Assembly: GCA_017419325.1 (NCBI GenBank)
Contig: JAFOLN010000258.1
Coordinates: forward strand, 1 to 6,046
DNA: 6,046 bases
Direction: 5' to 3'
Source: Clostridia bacterium
Lineage (GTDB): Bacteria; Bacillota; Clostridia; Oscillospirales; RGIG577
The stretch's first letter is position 1, and every line of letters begins with the position of its first letter. Shown here piece after piece: positions 1 to 4,915 of this stretch. Under the pieces are notes generated by a model, which saw only the letters and a list, made by a program, of their open reading frames with translations, made no database searches and had not been told where the DNA came from. A program made the translations under genes and the position numbers.

Positions 1-55
1 ATCGCGCCGGCTTCTGTACCCTGAGCAGAATGCGGCGCAGCTTTTTATCAATCAT
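1..55 (-). CDS. N-terminus of probable B12-binding radical SAM protein (TIGR03960-like), partial
   Basis: Only the first 18 codons are present, reading MIDKKLRRILLRVQKPAR, and the gene runs off the left edge. The ATG at 55-53 follows a good ribosome site, GGAGAGG at 66-60, with a 4-base gap. The short sequence, ending in V-x-KPAR, resembles the start of the TIGR03960 family (B12-binding plus radical SAM domains). From memory, that family often follows the M23/M50 sporulation pair in Clostridia and precedes a second radical SAM gene, ribonuclease G and rplU. The family call therefore rests on a very short match plus gene order, and no catalytic motif is visible. The gene lies 53 bases downstream of the M50 protease gene on the same strand and may have its own promoter in that gap. 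Confidence 0.55.
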   Translation of the reverse strand, partial: MIDKKLRRILLRVQKPAR

Positions 56-87
56 TTTGCCTCTCCAATGAAAAGTTTATTAAGGCT

Positions 88-116
88 ATTATATAATAAC
101 CTCCGGATTTATACAA
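88..116 (-). promoter_or_regulatory. Candidate sigma-A promoter for the partial radical SAM gene
   Basis: On the minus strand there is TTGTAT at 116-111, a 17-base spacer, and a perfect TATAAT at 93-88. The predicted transcript would start near 81 and carry a leader of about 26 bases before the ATG at 55. The -35 matches TTGACA at only the first three positions and overlaps the stop codon of the upstream M50 gene. The -10 lies inside a 12-bp AT palindrome at 87-98, which makes a chance match easier. If real, it would uncouple the radical SAM gene from the sporulation pair. Confidence 0.35.
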
Positions 117-735
117 GCTTTTCAAAGCGGCTCACGCCGAACAAAAGAAAGAGCGATATAAGTATGAGGGAAACATTGTAGCCCGTGTGATAAAAAAGCA
201 CCCCGCCGAGGCAGAAAAGCGCTATGGATGACGAAAGCGCGATATAAAACGCAAGGGCGCGGGCATGGGCGGCGTCGTATCTTAAATACAGCTCGCCCAG
301 CATCATAACTCCCCCGTCGAGGGGCCACGCGGGAACGAGGTTCAGAAGGCAGAGTATGAGATTTAAGCCGCAAAAAAGCGACAGGAACTCTCCATGGGCG
401 CCAAAGACCCAGAGCGCGTACGATATGCCGAAGGCCGCCGCGCTGAAGGCGGGGCCCATGGCGGCTATGAAAATGTCATGGCGGTAGCCCGTAAGCCCCC
501 GCCGCTTTATGGCCGCTCCCAGCGCCGTAATACTTATCTCGGCCACCCCGAACCCAAGCGCCCTTATGGCAAGAAGGTGTCCCGCTTCATGTATGGCCGC
601 AGAAAGCATGAGCGCCGCGAACACATCGCCCCTGCCGCCCACAAAAAAGAGGGCGAGAAGCACGGGCACCGAAAAATGCACCCTCACGCGCCCCAATGTG
701 ATGAAGGCGCGGGGCTTTTTTATTCTTTCCGTCAT
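109..735 (-). CDS. spoIVFB: M50-family intramembrane zinc metalloprotease, SpoIVFB-like
   Basis: This 208-residue membrane protein has the hallmarks of a site-2 protease. The zinc motif HEAGH is at residues 49-53 within a hydrophobic segment, and a second motif, N-L-V-P-A-W-P-L-D-G-G, is at about 132-142, where D140 should be the third zinc ligand. Further hydrophobic segments lie near residues 21-32, 88-112, 117-134 and 160-200. There is no CBS domain. In Bacillus subtilis SpoIVFB cuts pro-sigma-K in the outer forespore membrane during sporulation, held in check by SpoIVFA. Here it lies directly downstream of an M23/LytM gene, as spoIVFB follows spoIVFA, which supports the name. The ATG at 735 is preceded by AAGGAG at 750-745 with a 9-base gap. 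The M50 assignment is secure. The exact substrate is inferred from synteny, and orthologues in some non-sporulating clostridia also exist. Confidence 0.85.
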   Translation of the reverse strand: MTERIKKPRAFITLGRVRVHFSVPVLLALFFVGGRGDVFAALMLSAAIHEAGHLLAIRALGFGVAEISITALGAAIKRRGLTGYRHDIFIAAMGPAFSAAAFGISYALWVFGAHGEFLSLFCGLNLILCLLNLVPAWPLDGGVMMLGELYLRYDAAHARALAFYIALSSSIALFCLGGVLFYHTGYNVSLILISLFLLFGVSRFEKLV

Positions 736-754
736 TTTTAACGTCTCCTTTTTA

Positions 755-1777
755 TCAGTCGTATTTGAATTTGAAATAATTCTCGGGATTAAGAATCATC
801 ATATCCTTGTGAAGCTCAAAGTGAAGGTGCGGCCCTGTTGACCAGCCTGTGGAGCCCACCCGCGCCACCACCTGCCCCGCGCTCACCGTATCGCCCTCCG
901 ATACGAGTATCTCGCTTAAATGGCCGTAGAACGTGCCTATGCCGTAGTCGTGGTGTATGGTCAGGTTCTTTCCGTATGCCTCGCCCGTCGCCGTCTTTGC
1001 GACCACGCCGTCGGCGGGGGCGATAACGTCATACCCCTCCGGCGCGCCCAGGTCTACGCCGTAGTGGAACGACTCCTTTTTCGTGACCGGGTTTATCCTC
1101 GGGCCGAACTTTGACGTGACGTGGCGGTCAACGGGGATTTTAAGCTCTATGGGGAGTATAAGGTTGTCGTTGCAGACGTTGGACGGCAGGTCTTCGCGCG
1201 CCTCGTTTGTGTCGCAGTCGTAGGCCTCCGTGGCCGCGCCGTAGAGCGCGGCGTCGCTTAACGGGTCGGTCTCCTCCGCGTATACCCTCGACGACAGGTT
1301 CACGGCATAGTCGGATGCGCTCATGCCCTCGTCGGAGGGGGCATCCTCCCCGGTATCCGTGTAGGGTTCTTCGGAAGCGTCGGGCGGCGTTTCGTCATCT
1401 TCGCCGTCTTCGGCGCGGGTAAGCGCGCCCTCGCGCCCCGAAAACACGTCGACGGTCGTGCCCGCAATCTTTTCTATGCGCGCCGACGCCTCCGATGCGA
1501 ACACCTCCACGTCCTGCGCCGTGGTGGCGGCTCCCAGTGTTTCGGATATGGTCTCCTTAAGTCTCACGGCGGCGGGGTCGTGGGCGTTTTTAAGCATCAG
1601 CGCCAAGAGAAATATAACGGCGCATAAAACGGCGCGGACAGCGGTTTTCTTCGCAAACGACGGCCCCGGGCTTTCCTCCCTTATGCGGGCGCGTGCGCCC
1701 GTTCGCTCATATGTACGAAATCCTTCCGCGCGCCCGCTTCGGCGCGCGTCGTATCTTTCCTCTCTCGTATTTCGCAT
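755..1777 (-). CDS. spoIVFA: Membrane-anchored M23/LytM-domain protein, SpoIVFA-like
   Basis: This 340-residue protein appears to be type II membrane. It has a strongly basic N-terminus (about 1-45), one membrane segment at about 46-62, a long linker containing a very acidic stretch (about 122-156), and a C-terminal LytM domain (about 215-335). The domain keeps the peptidase ligands: H238 and D242 in HYGVD, H286 in YGHL, and H317 and H319 in GPHLHFE. Its position just upstream of an SpoIVFB-like protease, 19 bases apart, suggests the SpoIVFA role of anchoring and regulating that protease. A SpoIIQ-like or cell-wall-hydrolase role is the alternative. From memory, Bacillus SpoIVFA has a degenerate LytM fold, so the intact site is notable. 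The ATG at 1777 follows GGAGGTGAT, a near-perfect ribosome site at 1789-1781. The M23 domain is certain; the spoIVFA name is inferred from context. Confidence 0.75.
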   Translation of the reverse strand: MRNTREERYDARRSGRAEGFRTYERTGARARIREESPGPSFAKKTAVRAVLCAVIFLLALMLKNAHDPAAVRLKETISETLGAATTAQDVEVFASEASARIEKIAGTTVDVFSGREGALTRAEDGEDDETPPDASEEPYTDTGEDAPSDEGMSASDYAVNLSSRVYAEETDPLSDAALYGAATEAYDCDTNEAREDLPSNVCNDNLILPIELKIPVDRHVTSKFGPRINPVTKKESFHYGVDLGAPEGYDVIAPADGVVAKTATGEAYGKNLTIHHDYGIGTFYGHLSEILVSEGDTVSAGQVVARVGSTGWSTGPHLHFELHKDMMILNPENYFKFKYD

Positions 1778-1780
1778 ATC

Positions 1781-1789
1781 ATCACCTCC
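1781..1789 (-). promoter_or_regulatory. Strong ribosome binding site of the M23/LytM gene
   Basis: On the minus strand GGAGGTGAT lies just before the ATG at 1777, with about 7 bases between the GGAGG core and the start. It is a nearly full complement of the 16S rRNA 3' end. It fixes the start of the SpoIVFA-like gene, whose basic N-terminal tail could otherwise have been doubted. Confidence 0.8.
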
Positions 1790-1812
1790 GGATGTGTTTA
1801 TGTCTTCCTGTG

Positions 1813-1845
1813 ATTATATACCATATTTATACAGATATATGTCAA
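1813..1845 (-). promoter_or_regulatory. Candidate promoter for the SpoIVFA/SpoIVFB-like pair
   Basis: The minus strand has TTGACA at 1845-1840 and TATATAAT at 1820-1813. The spacing does not suit sigma-A well: 19 bases to TATATA (with an upstream TGG that could act as an extended -10) or 21 bases to TATAAT. Read as a sporulation sigma-E promoter, GACATATA at 1843-1836 and TATATAAT at 1820-1813 (15 bases apart) partly match the Bacillus consensus as I recall it (GTCATATT and CATACAAT). Sigma-E control would fit a spoIVF operon. The predicted start near 1806 would leave a leader of roughly 29 bases. That some promoter lies here is likely; which sigma factor uses it is open. Confidence 0.45.
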
Positions 1846-1865
1846 ATCATGCATATACAAAAAAA

Positions 1866-1894
1866 TTGACACAAAAAACGTATTAACGTATAAT
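1866..1894 (+). promoter_or_regulatory. Consensus sigma-A promoter of the folate operon
   Basis: TTGACA at 1866-1871 and TATAAT at 1889-1894 are both perfect hexamers separated by the optimal 17 bases, in the only AT-rich stretch upstream of folE. Transcription should start near 1901, leaving a leader of about 32 bases. That is too short for a tetrahydrofolate riboswitch or an attenuator. The spacer holds two copies of AACGTAT eight bases apart (1877-1883 and 1885-1891), which could be an operator or chance. Expression therefore looks constitutive unless a repressor uses this region. Confidence 0.9.
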
Positions 1895-1932
1895 CAAAGA
1901 AAACGAAAAACAAAAGAATTGAGGCATTTTTC

Positions 1933-2496
1933 ATGGATAAACAGCGTATAGAAAACGCGGTGCGCGAGATACTTATCGCCATAGGCGAGGACCCCGACCG
2001 CGAGGGTCTCATTGAAACGCCGAAGCGCGTTGCCAATATGTATGAGGAAATATTCGCGGGCATAGAATGCGACATAACGAAGCATTTCAAGGTCTTTGAA
2101 AACGAGGATTACGACGAGCTTATCGTCGTTAAGGATATACCGCTTTACTCCATGTGCGAGCATCACCTTCTGCCCTTCGTGGGCACGGCAAGCGTGGCGT
2201 ATCTTCCGAGGGACGGCAAGGTTCTGGGCCTTTCAAAAATTGCCCGCATAGTTGACGACGTGTCTAAAAAGCCGCAGCTTCAGGAGCGGCTCACAAAACA
2301 GATAGCCGACATAATCGTAGAAGCCGTCGACGCGAGAGGCGTCGCGGTCGTAGTTGAGGCGGAGCACCTTTGCATGACGATGCGCGGCATAAGAAAGCCG
2401 GGCAGCAAGACGGTGACGAGCGCGCTTCGCGGCACTCTCAGAAGCGACGCCCGCACGAGGAGCGAGGCGCTTTCTCTTATAATGAGGGAGGCTTAA
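1933..2496 (+). CDS. folE: GTP cyclohydrolase I
   Basis: This enzyme opens the folate pathway in the cytoplasm, converting GTP to 7,8-dihydroneopterin triphosphate and formate. The 187-residue length is normal for the bacterial type I enzyme. The zinc ligands are present as C75 and H78 in the MCEHH motif and C147 in HLCM. Other family signatures are GLSKIARIVD (99-108), QERLT (117-121) and TMRGI (149-153), with a typical N-terminal TPKRVA motif (29-34). Because two of the three zinc ligands are cysteines on the conserved pattern, this is FolE type IA and not the zinc-independent FolE2. The ATG at 1933 has a modest ribosome site, TTGAGG, ending 8 bases before it. It is the first gene of a four-gene operon driven by the consensus promoter just upstream, with folP starting 1 base after its stop. 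Confidence 0.97.
   Translation: MDKQRIENAVREILIAIGEDPDREGLIETPKRVANMYEEIFAGIECDITKHFKVFENEDYDELIVVKDIPLYSMCEHHLLPFVGTASVAYLPRDGKVLGLSKIARIVDDVSKKPQLQERLTKQIADIIVEAVDARGVAVVVEAEHLCMTMRGIRKPGSKTVTSALRGTLRSDARTRSEALSLIMREA
2486..2491 (+). promoter_or_regulatory. Ribosome binding site of folP inside the end of folE
   Basis: GGGAGG lies 6 bases before the ATG at 2498 and within the last codons of folE, whose stop is at 2494-2496. The layout implies translational coupling of FolE and FolP. It also favours this start over the in-frame ATG seven codons later (2519), which has only a weaker GAGGAAAG upstream. Confidence 0.7.
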
Positions 2497-2497
2497 C

Positions 2498-3283
2498 ATG
2501 GAACCCGAGGAAAGAAAGATGCCCCTTTTGATGGGCATTCTTAACGTGACGCCCGATTCGTTCTACGACGGCGGCGCCCACAGCGCCCCGGAGGAGGCCT
2601 TAAGTCACGCAAAGAAGCTTATTCAGGACGGCGCGGACATTATAGACATAGGCGGCGAATCGACCCGCCCCGGCTTTACCCCCGTTTCGGCGGAGGAAGA
2701 AATACGGCGCACCCGCGACATCGTAAAGCTTGTATGCGCCCTTAACGTGCCCGTGTCCATCGACACGACGAAGCACGAGGTCGCAAGAGAGGCGCTCAAA
2801 TGCGGCGCGTCCATAATAAACGACGTGAGCGGCACGGTAAATCCCGAGATGACGGCGCTTGCGAAGGAGTACGGCGCGCGGCTCGTCATAACCCACGCGC
2901 CCCGCGAGATAGACGAGGAAATAAACATAGTGTACGACGTGCTTGAGTTCTTCGAGATGGCGCTTTCCGACCTTTCGTACCTTGAGTTTCCGCCCGAAAA
3001 CGTGATACTCGACCCGGGCATCGGATTCGGAAAGACCGTGGAGCAGAATTTTGACGTTATACGAAATCTCTATGAGCTTAAGACGCTGAAAATGCCCATA
3101 CTTCTGGGCGCGTCGAATAAATCGTATATAAAAAAGACGATAGGCTCGGACGAGCAGAGCCTTAATGTGGGAAATACCGTGACCATCGCGGCCGCCGTGC
3201 GCGACGGGGTCGATATAATAAGGGTACACGACGCTGCCCACGCGAAAAAGGTTTTCAAAATGTGCGAAAAGCTTGATATATGA
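2498..3283 (+). CDS. folP: Dihydropteroate synthase, with non-canonical substrate loops
   Basis: This enzyme couples 6-hydroxymethyl-7,8-dihydropterin pyrophosphate with p-aminobenzoate and is the sulfonamide target. The 261-residue TIM-barrel length is normal. Canonical motifs are MGILNVTPDSF (12-22), DIGGESTRPG (50-59), SIDTTK (87-92), INDVSG (107-112), DPGIGFGKT (172-180) and RVHD (242-245). Two motifs depart from the usual pattern. The segment normally reading like MH-x-x-G is THAPRE (132-137). The normally S-R-K-S loop is S-N-K-S (206-209), which loses the arginine but keeps the lysine at 208. The C-terminal R-L-x-G-T element is also altered (S221-LNVGNT). These may be lineage traits of clostridial FolP or signs of changed binding. 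It lies between folE and folBK in a tight operon, which supports real folate function. The start has an upstream GGGAGG. Confidence 0.93.
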   Translation: MEPEERKMPLLMGILNVTPDSFYDGGAHSAPEEALSHAKKLIQDGADIIDIGGESTRPGFTPVSAEEEIRRTRDIVKLVCALNVPVSIDTTKHEVAREALKCGASIINDVSGTVNPEMTALAKEYGARLVITHAPREIDEEINIVYDVLEFFEMALSDLSYLEFPPENVILDPGIGFGKTVEQNFDVIRNLYELKTLKMPILLGASNKSYIKKTIGSDEQSLNVGNTVTIAAAVRDGVDIIRVHDAAHAKKVFKMCEKLDI

Positions 3284-3286
3284 GGT
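3282..3286 (+). promoter_or_regulatory. Ribosome binding site of folBK overlapping the folP stop
   Basis: GAGGT lies 6 bases before the ATG at 3293 and shares two bases with the folP stop codon TGA (3281-3283), so terminating ribosomes would be placed at the next start. An out-of-frame ATG at 3288 is too close to the site to compete and is not a credible start. Confidence 0.6.
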
Positions 3287-3292
3287 CATGAA

Positions 3293-4132
3293 ATGTTTAC
3301 GATATATGTAGAGAGGCTTAAGGTATTCGGTCACATCGGCGTTTACGATTTTGAAAAGGAAAACGGTCAGAATTTTCTTATATGGGCCGAGGCCGACATA
3401 GACGACAGCGCGCTTTCGGACGATATTGAAACGAGCGTTGATTATACGAAGCTCGTTTCCTCGCTTAAAAACCTTGTCAGGGAGTCGAGATGCGACCTTT
3501 TGGAGACCTTCGCAAAGAATATGCTTGCGTCCGTAATGGCGCGGTACCCCTCCATAATGAAAATGCGCGTCCGCGTTCAGAAGGAAGCGCCGCCCATAGA
3601 CGCGGAGCTTTCCTCGGTGGGAGTGAGCGCGCAGCTTTGCCGAAGCGCCGTATATATTTCGCTCGGCTCAAACGTGGGCGACCGCATGGAAAACCTTCAG
3701 AGCGCAATATCGCGCCTTGACGCCGTTTCGGATACGCGGGTCCTGAGCGTGTCGGACGTATACGAGACGTCGCCCGTTGACTGCACCGACGGCGGCGATT
3801 ATCTTAACTGCGCCGTAAAGCTTTCGACGCTTCTTTCTCCCCTCGAGCTTCTTCACGCCATGCAGGACATAGAAAATGAGCTTGGGCGCGTCCGTCCATA
3901 TAAGAACGCGCCTCGCACCATCGATATGGATATGCTCCTTTACGGCGGCGAAGCGTCGGCCGCGCGGGAGCTTATACTTCCCCATCCGAGGATGCTTGAG
4001 AGGAAGTTCGTGCTTGTGCCGCTTCTCGACATATATGACGAATCGTCCGCTCGGCGGCTCTTCTTTTCCGACGCACTTTCGCGTATAGAGAGCGACGACA
4101 GAGTAAATCCCTTCGGTCAAATTCGTTTTTAA
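3293..4132 (+). CDS. folBK: Bifunctional dihydroneopterin aldolase / HPPK fusion
   Basis: This 279-residue protein joins two consecutive folate enzymes. Residues 1 to about 115 are FolB (dihydroneopterin aldolase): GHIGVYDFEKENGQ (13-26), DYTKLV (50-55), LLETFA (69-74) and the active-site lysine motif VQKEAPP (95-101, K97). Residues about 119-265 are FolK (6-hydroxymethyl-dihydropterin pyrophosphokinase): LGSNVGDR (124-131), YETSPV (157-162), YLNC (170-173), the Mg-binding APRTIDMDML (206-215, D211 and D213) and LPHPRMLERKFVLVPL (229-244). The linker is very short. The fusion would hand dihydroneopterin through aldol cleavage straight to phosphorylation. FolB-FolK fusions are known in Firmicutes. 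In FolK, the loop before APRT reads RVRPYKN and lacks the tryptophan of the E. coli enzyme. The gene starts 9 bases after folP. The start is supported by GAGGT. Confidence 0.96.
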   Translation: MFTIYVERLKVFGHIGVYDFEKENGQNFLIWAEADIDDSALSDDIETSVDYTKLVSSLKNLVRESRCDLLETFAKNMLASVMARYPSIMKMRVRVQKEAPPIDAELSSVGVSAQLCRSAVYISLGSNVGDRMENLQSAISRLDAVSDTRVLSVSDVYETSPVDCTDGGDYLNCAVKLSTLLSPLELLHAMQDIENELGRVRPYKNAPRTIDMDMLLYGGEASAARELILPHPRMLERKFVLVPLLDIYDESSARRLFFSDALSRIESDDRVNPFGQIRF

Positions 4133-4137
4133 GGAGG
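4131..4137 (+). promoter_or_regulatory. Ribosome binding site of the TatD-like gene overlapping the folBK stop
   Basis: AAGGAGG begins inside the folBK stop codon TAA (4130-4132) and ends 7 bases before the ATG at 4145. It is the strongest ribosome site in the operon, so the last gene should be well translated, and it ties the TatD-like gene to the folate genes. Confidence 0.7.
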
Positions 4138-4144
4138 CACAGTC

Positions 4145-4912
4145 ATGCGTTCGTGCGACTATTTCGACGCTCACACCCATATAGAAAACTTCGGCGAGTA
4201 TCAGAGCATACCCGCCCTTTTTAAAAGCAATATAAACGAAAACATCGGCCTTCTTATGATGGCGATGGACACGCCGTCCTACCTTGAGGCGGCGAACGCG
4301 GGGCGCGGCTGCAAGAACGCCGTTGCCGCCTTCGGCATTCATCCGTGGCGCGCCCACCTTTATCACGGTAAGGCGGACGAGTTCGAAAAATACGTCCGCG
4401 AGGCGGCCGTCGTGGGCGAGATCGGCCTCTGCGGAAAGTGGGCGCCCGAGGAGTCGGAGCCGTTCCAGCAGGAGGTGTTCGAGCGTCTTCTTTTTCTTTC
4501 AAAGAAATATTCCCGCCCCGTAAGCGTCCATACGGTGGGGCGCGAGGCGGAGTGCTTCGACATAATAAAGGCAAGCGGCGCGGCGAACGTCTGCATCCAC
4601 TGGTTCCACGGCGACCCGGCCGCCGCAAAAAAGTATCTCGACCTGGGCTGTTACTTCTCCATAGGCCCCGACGTGGGGTCGTCCGATGAGGCGGACAGAC
4701 TTGCCCGCTATCTGCCGCGGGAGCGCATACTTATGGAGACGGACGGCGCGGACTGCTTCACCTGGGCGAGAAAATGCAAAAAATCGCCGTGGCAGTATGA
4801 GCCGTCGGCGATAATTGACGTATACTACCGCGCCGCAAGGGCGCGGGGCGAAAGCCTGGACACGCTTTCTTTGTATGTAAAGGAAAACTTCCTTTCTTTT
4901 ACCGGGCTTTAA
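4145..4912 (+). CDS. TatD-family metal-dependent hydrolase at the end of the folate operon
   Basis: This 255-residue TIM-barrel hydrolase has the expected metal ligands: H10 and H12 in DAHTH, E92 in GEIGL, H129 in SVHT, H152 in IHWF and D200 in METDG. GIHPW (64-68) is another family motif. TatD relatives are mostly nucleases (3'-5' exonuclease or DNase), but many remain untested. Differences from housekeeping TatD are GLC where GLD is usual (94-96), H-W-F-H-G where HCFSG is usual (152-156), and ETDGAD where ETDSP is usual (198-203). The HWF, GCYFS and ETDG wording recalls the QatD-like branch, though none of the other Qat genes is here. It starts 12 bases after folBK on a strong ribosome site. 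Its job in a folate operon is unknown: DNA repair, or hydrolysis of a pterin intermediate, are both guesses. The family call is secure, the substrate is not. Confidence 0.85.
   Translation: MRSCDYFDAHTHIENFGEYQSIPALFKSNINENIGLLMMAMDTPSYLEAANAGRGCKNAVAAFGIHPWRAHLYHGKADEFEKYVREAAVVGEIGLCGKWAPEESEPFQQEVFERLLFLSKKYSRPVSVHTVGREAECFDIIKASGAANVCIHWFHGDPAAAKKYLDLGCYFSIGPDVGSSDEADRLARYLPRERILMETDGADCFTWARKCKKSPWQYEPSAIIDVYYRAARARGESLDTLSLYVKENFLSFTGL
4879..4900 (+). terminator. Weak hairpin plus T-rich tail near the end of the folate operon
   Basis: AAAGGAA (4879-4885) and TTCCTTT (4889-4895) form a perfect 7-bp stem with an AAC loop, followed by CTTTT. It lies inside the TatD-like coding sequence, 10 bases before its stop, and only two of the seven pairs are G-C. 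It resembles a rho-independent terminator but would be a poor one. No better candidate exists at this junction. It may be only a codon-level coincidence. Confidence 0.2.
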
Positions 4913-4915
4913 AGC
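4906..4915. other. Shared stop-codon palindrome at the convergent junction
   Basis: The palindrome GCTTTAAAGC contains both stop codons: TAA at 4910-4912 for the plus-strand TatD-like gene and TAA at 4911-4909 (minus strand) for the RseC-like gene. The coding regions overlap by four bases, so the two operons face each other with no spacer. Any terminator for either operon must lie inside the opposing gene. Confidence 0.9.

Noticed and set aside
394..741. Plus-strand open frames antisense to the M50 gene (394-741 and 509-841)
   Set aside because: They lie opposite a gene with clear protease motifs, have low-complexity basic composition, and lack convincing ribosome sites.
1895..1932. Possible tetrahydrofolate riboswitch or leader attenuator before folE
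   Set aside because: The predicted leader is only about 32 bases and shows no stem-loop structure; known THF riboswitches are much longer.
2600..3334. Long minus-strand open frame (244 codons) opposite folP
   Set aside because: It is a shadow of the GC-rich folP coding sequence; its translation shows no recognisable domain and folP is well supported.
3668..4366. Minus-strand open frame (232 codons) opposite folK and the TatD-like start
   Set aside because: It spans the junction of two well-supported plus-strand genes and shows no family motifs.
4145..4912. Part of a Qat anti-phage defence system
   Set aside because: Only a QatD-like TatD protein is present; no ATPase, QatB or QueC-like gene is nearby, and the neighbours are folate genes.
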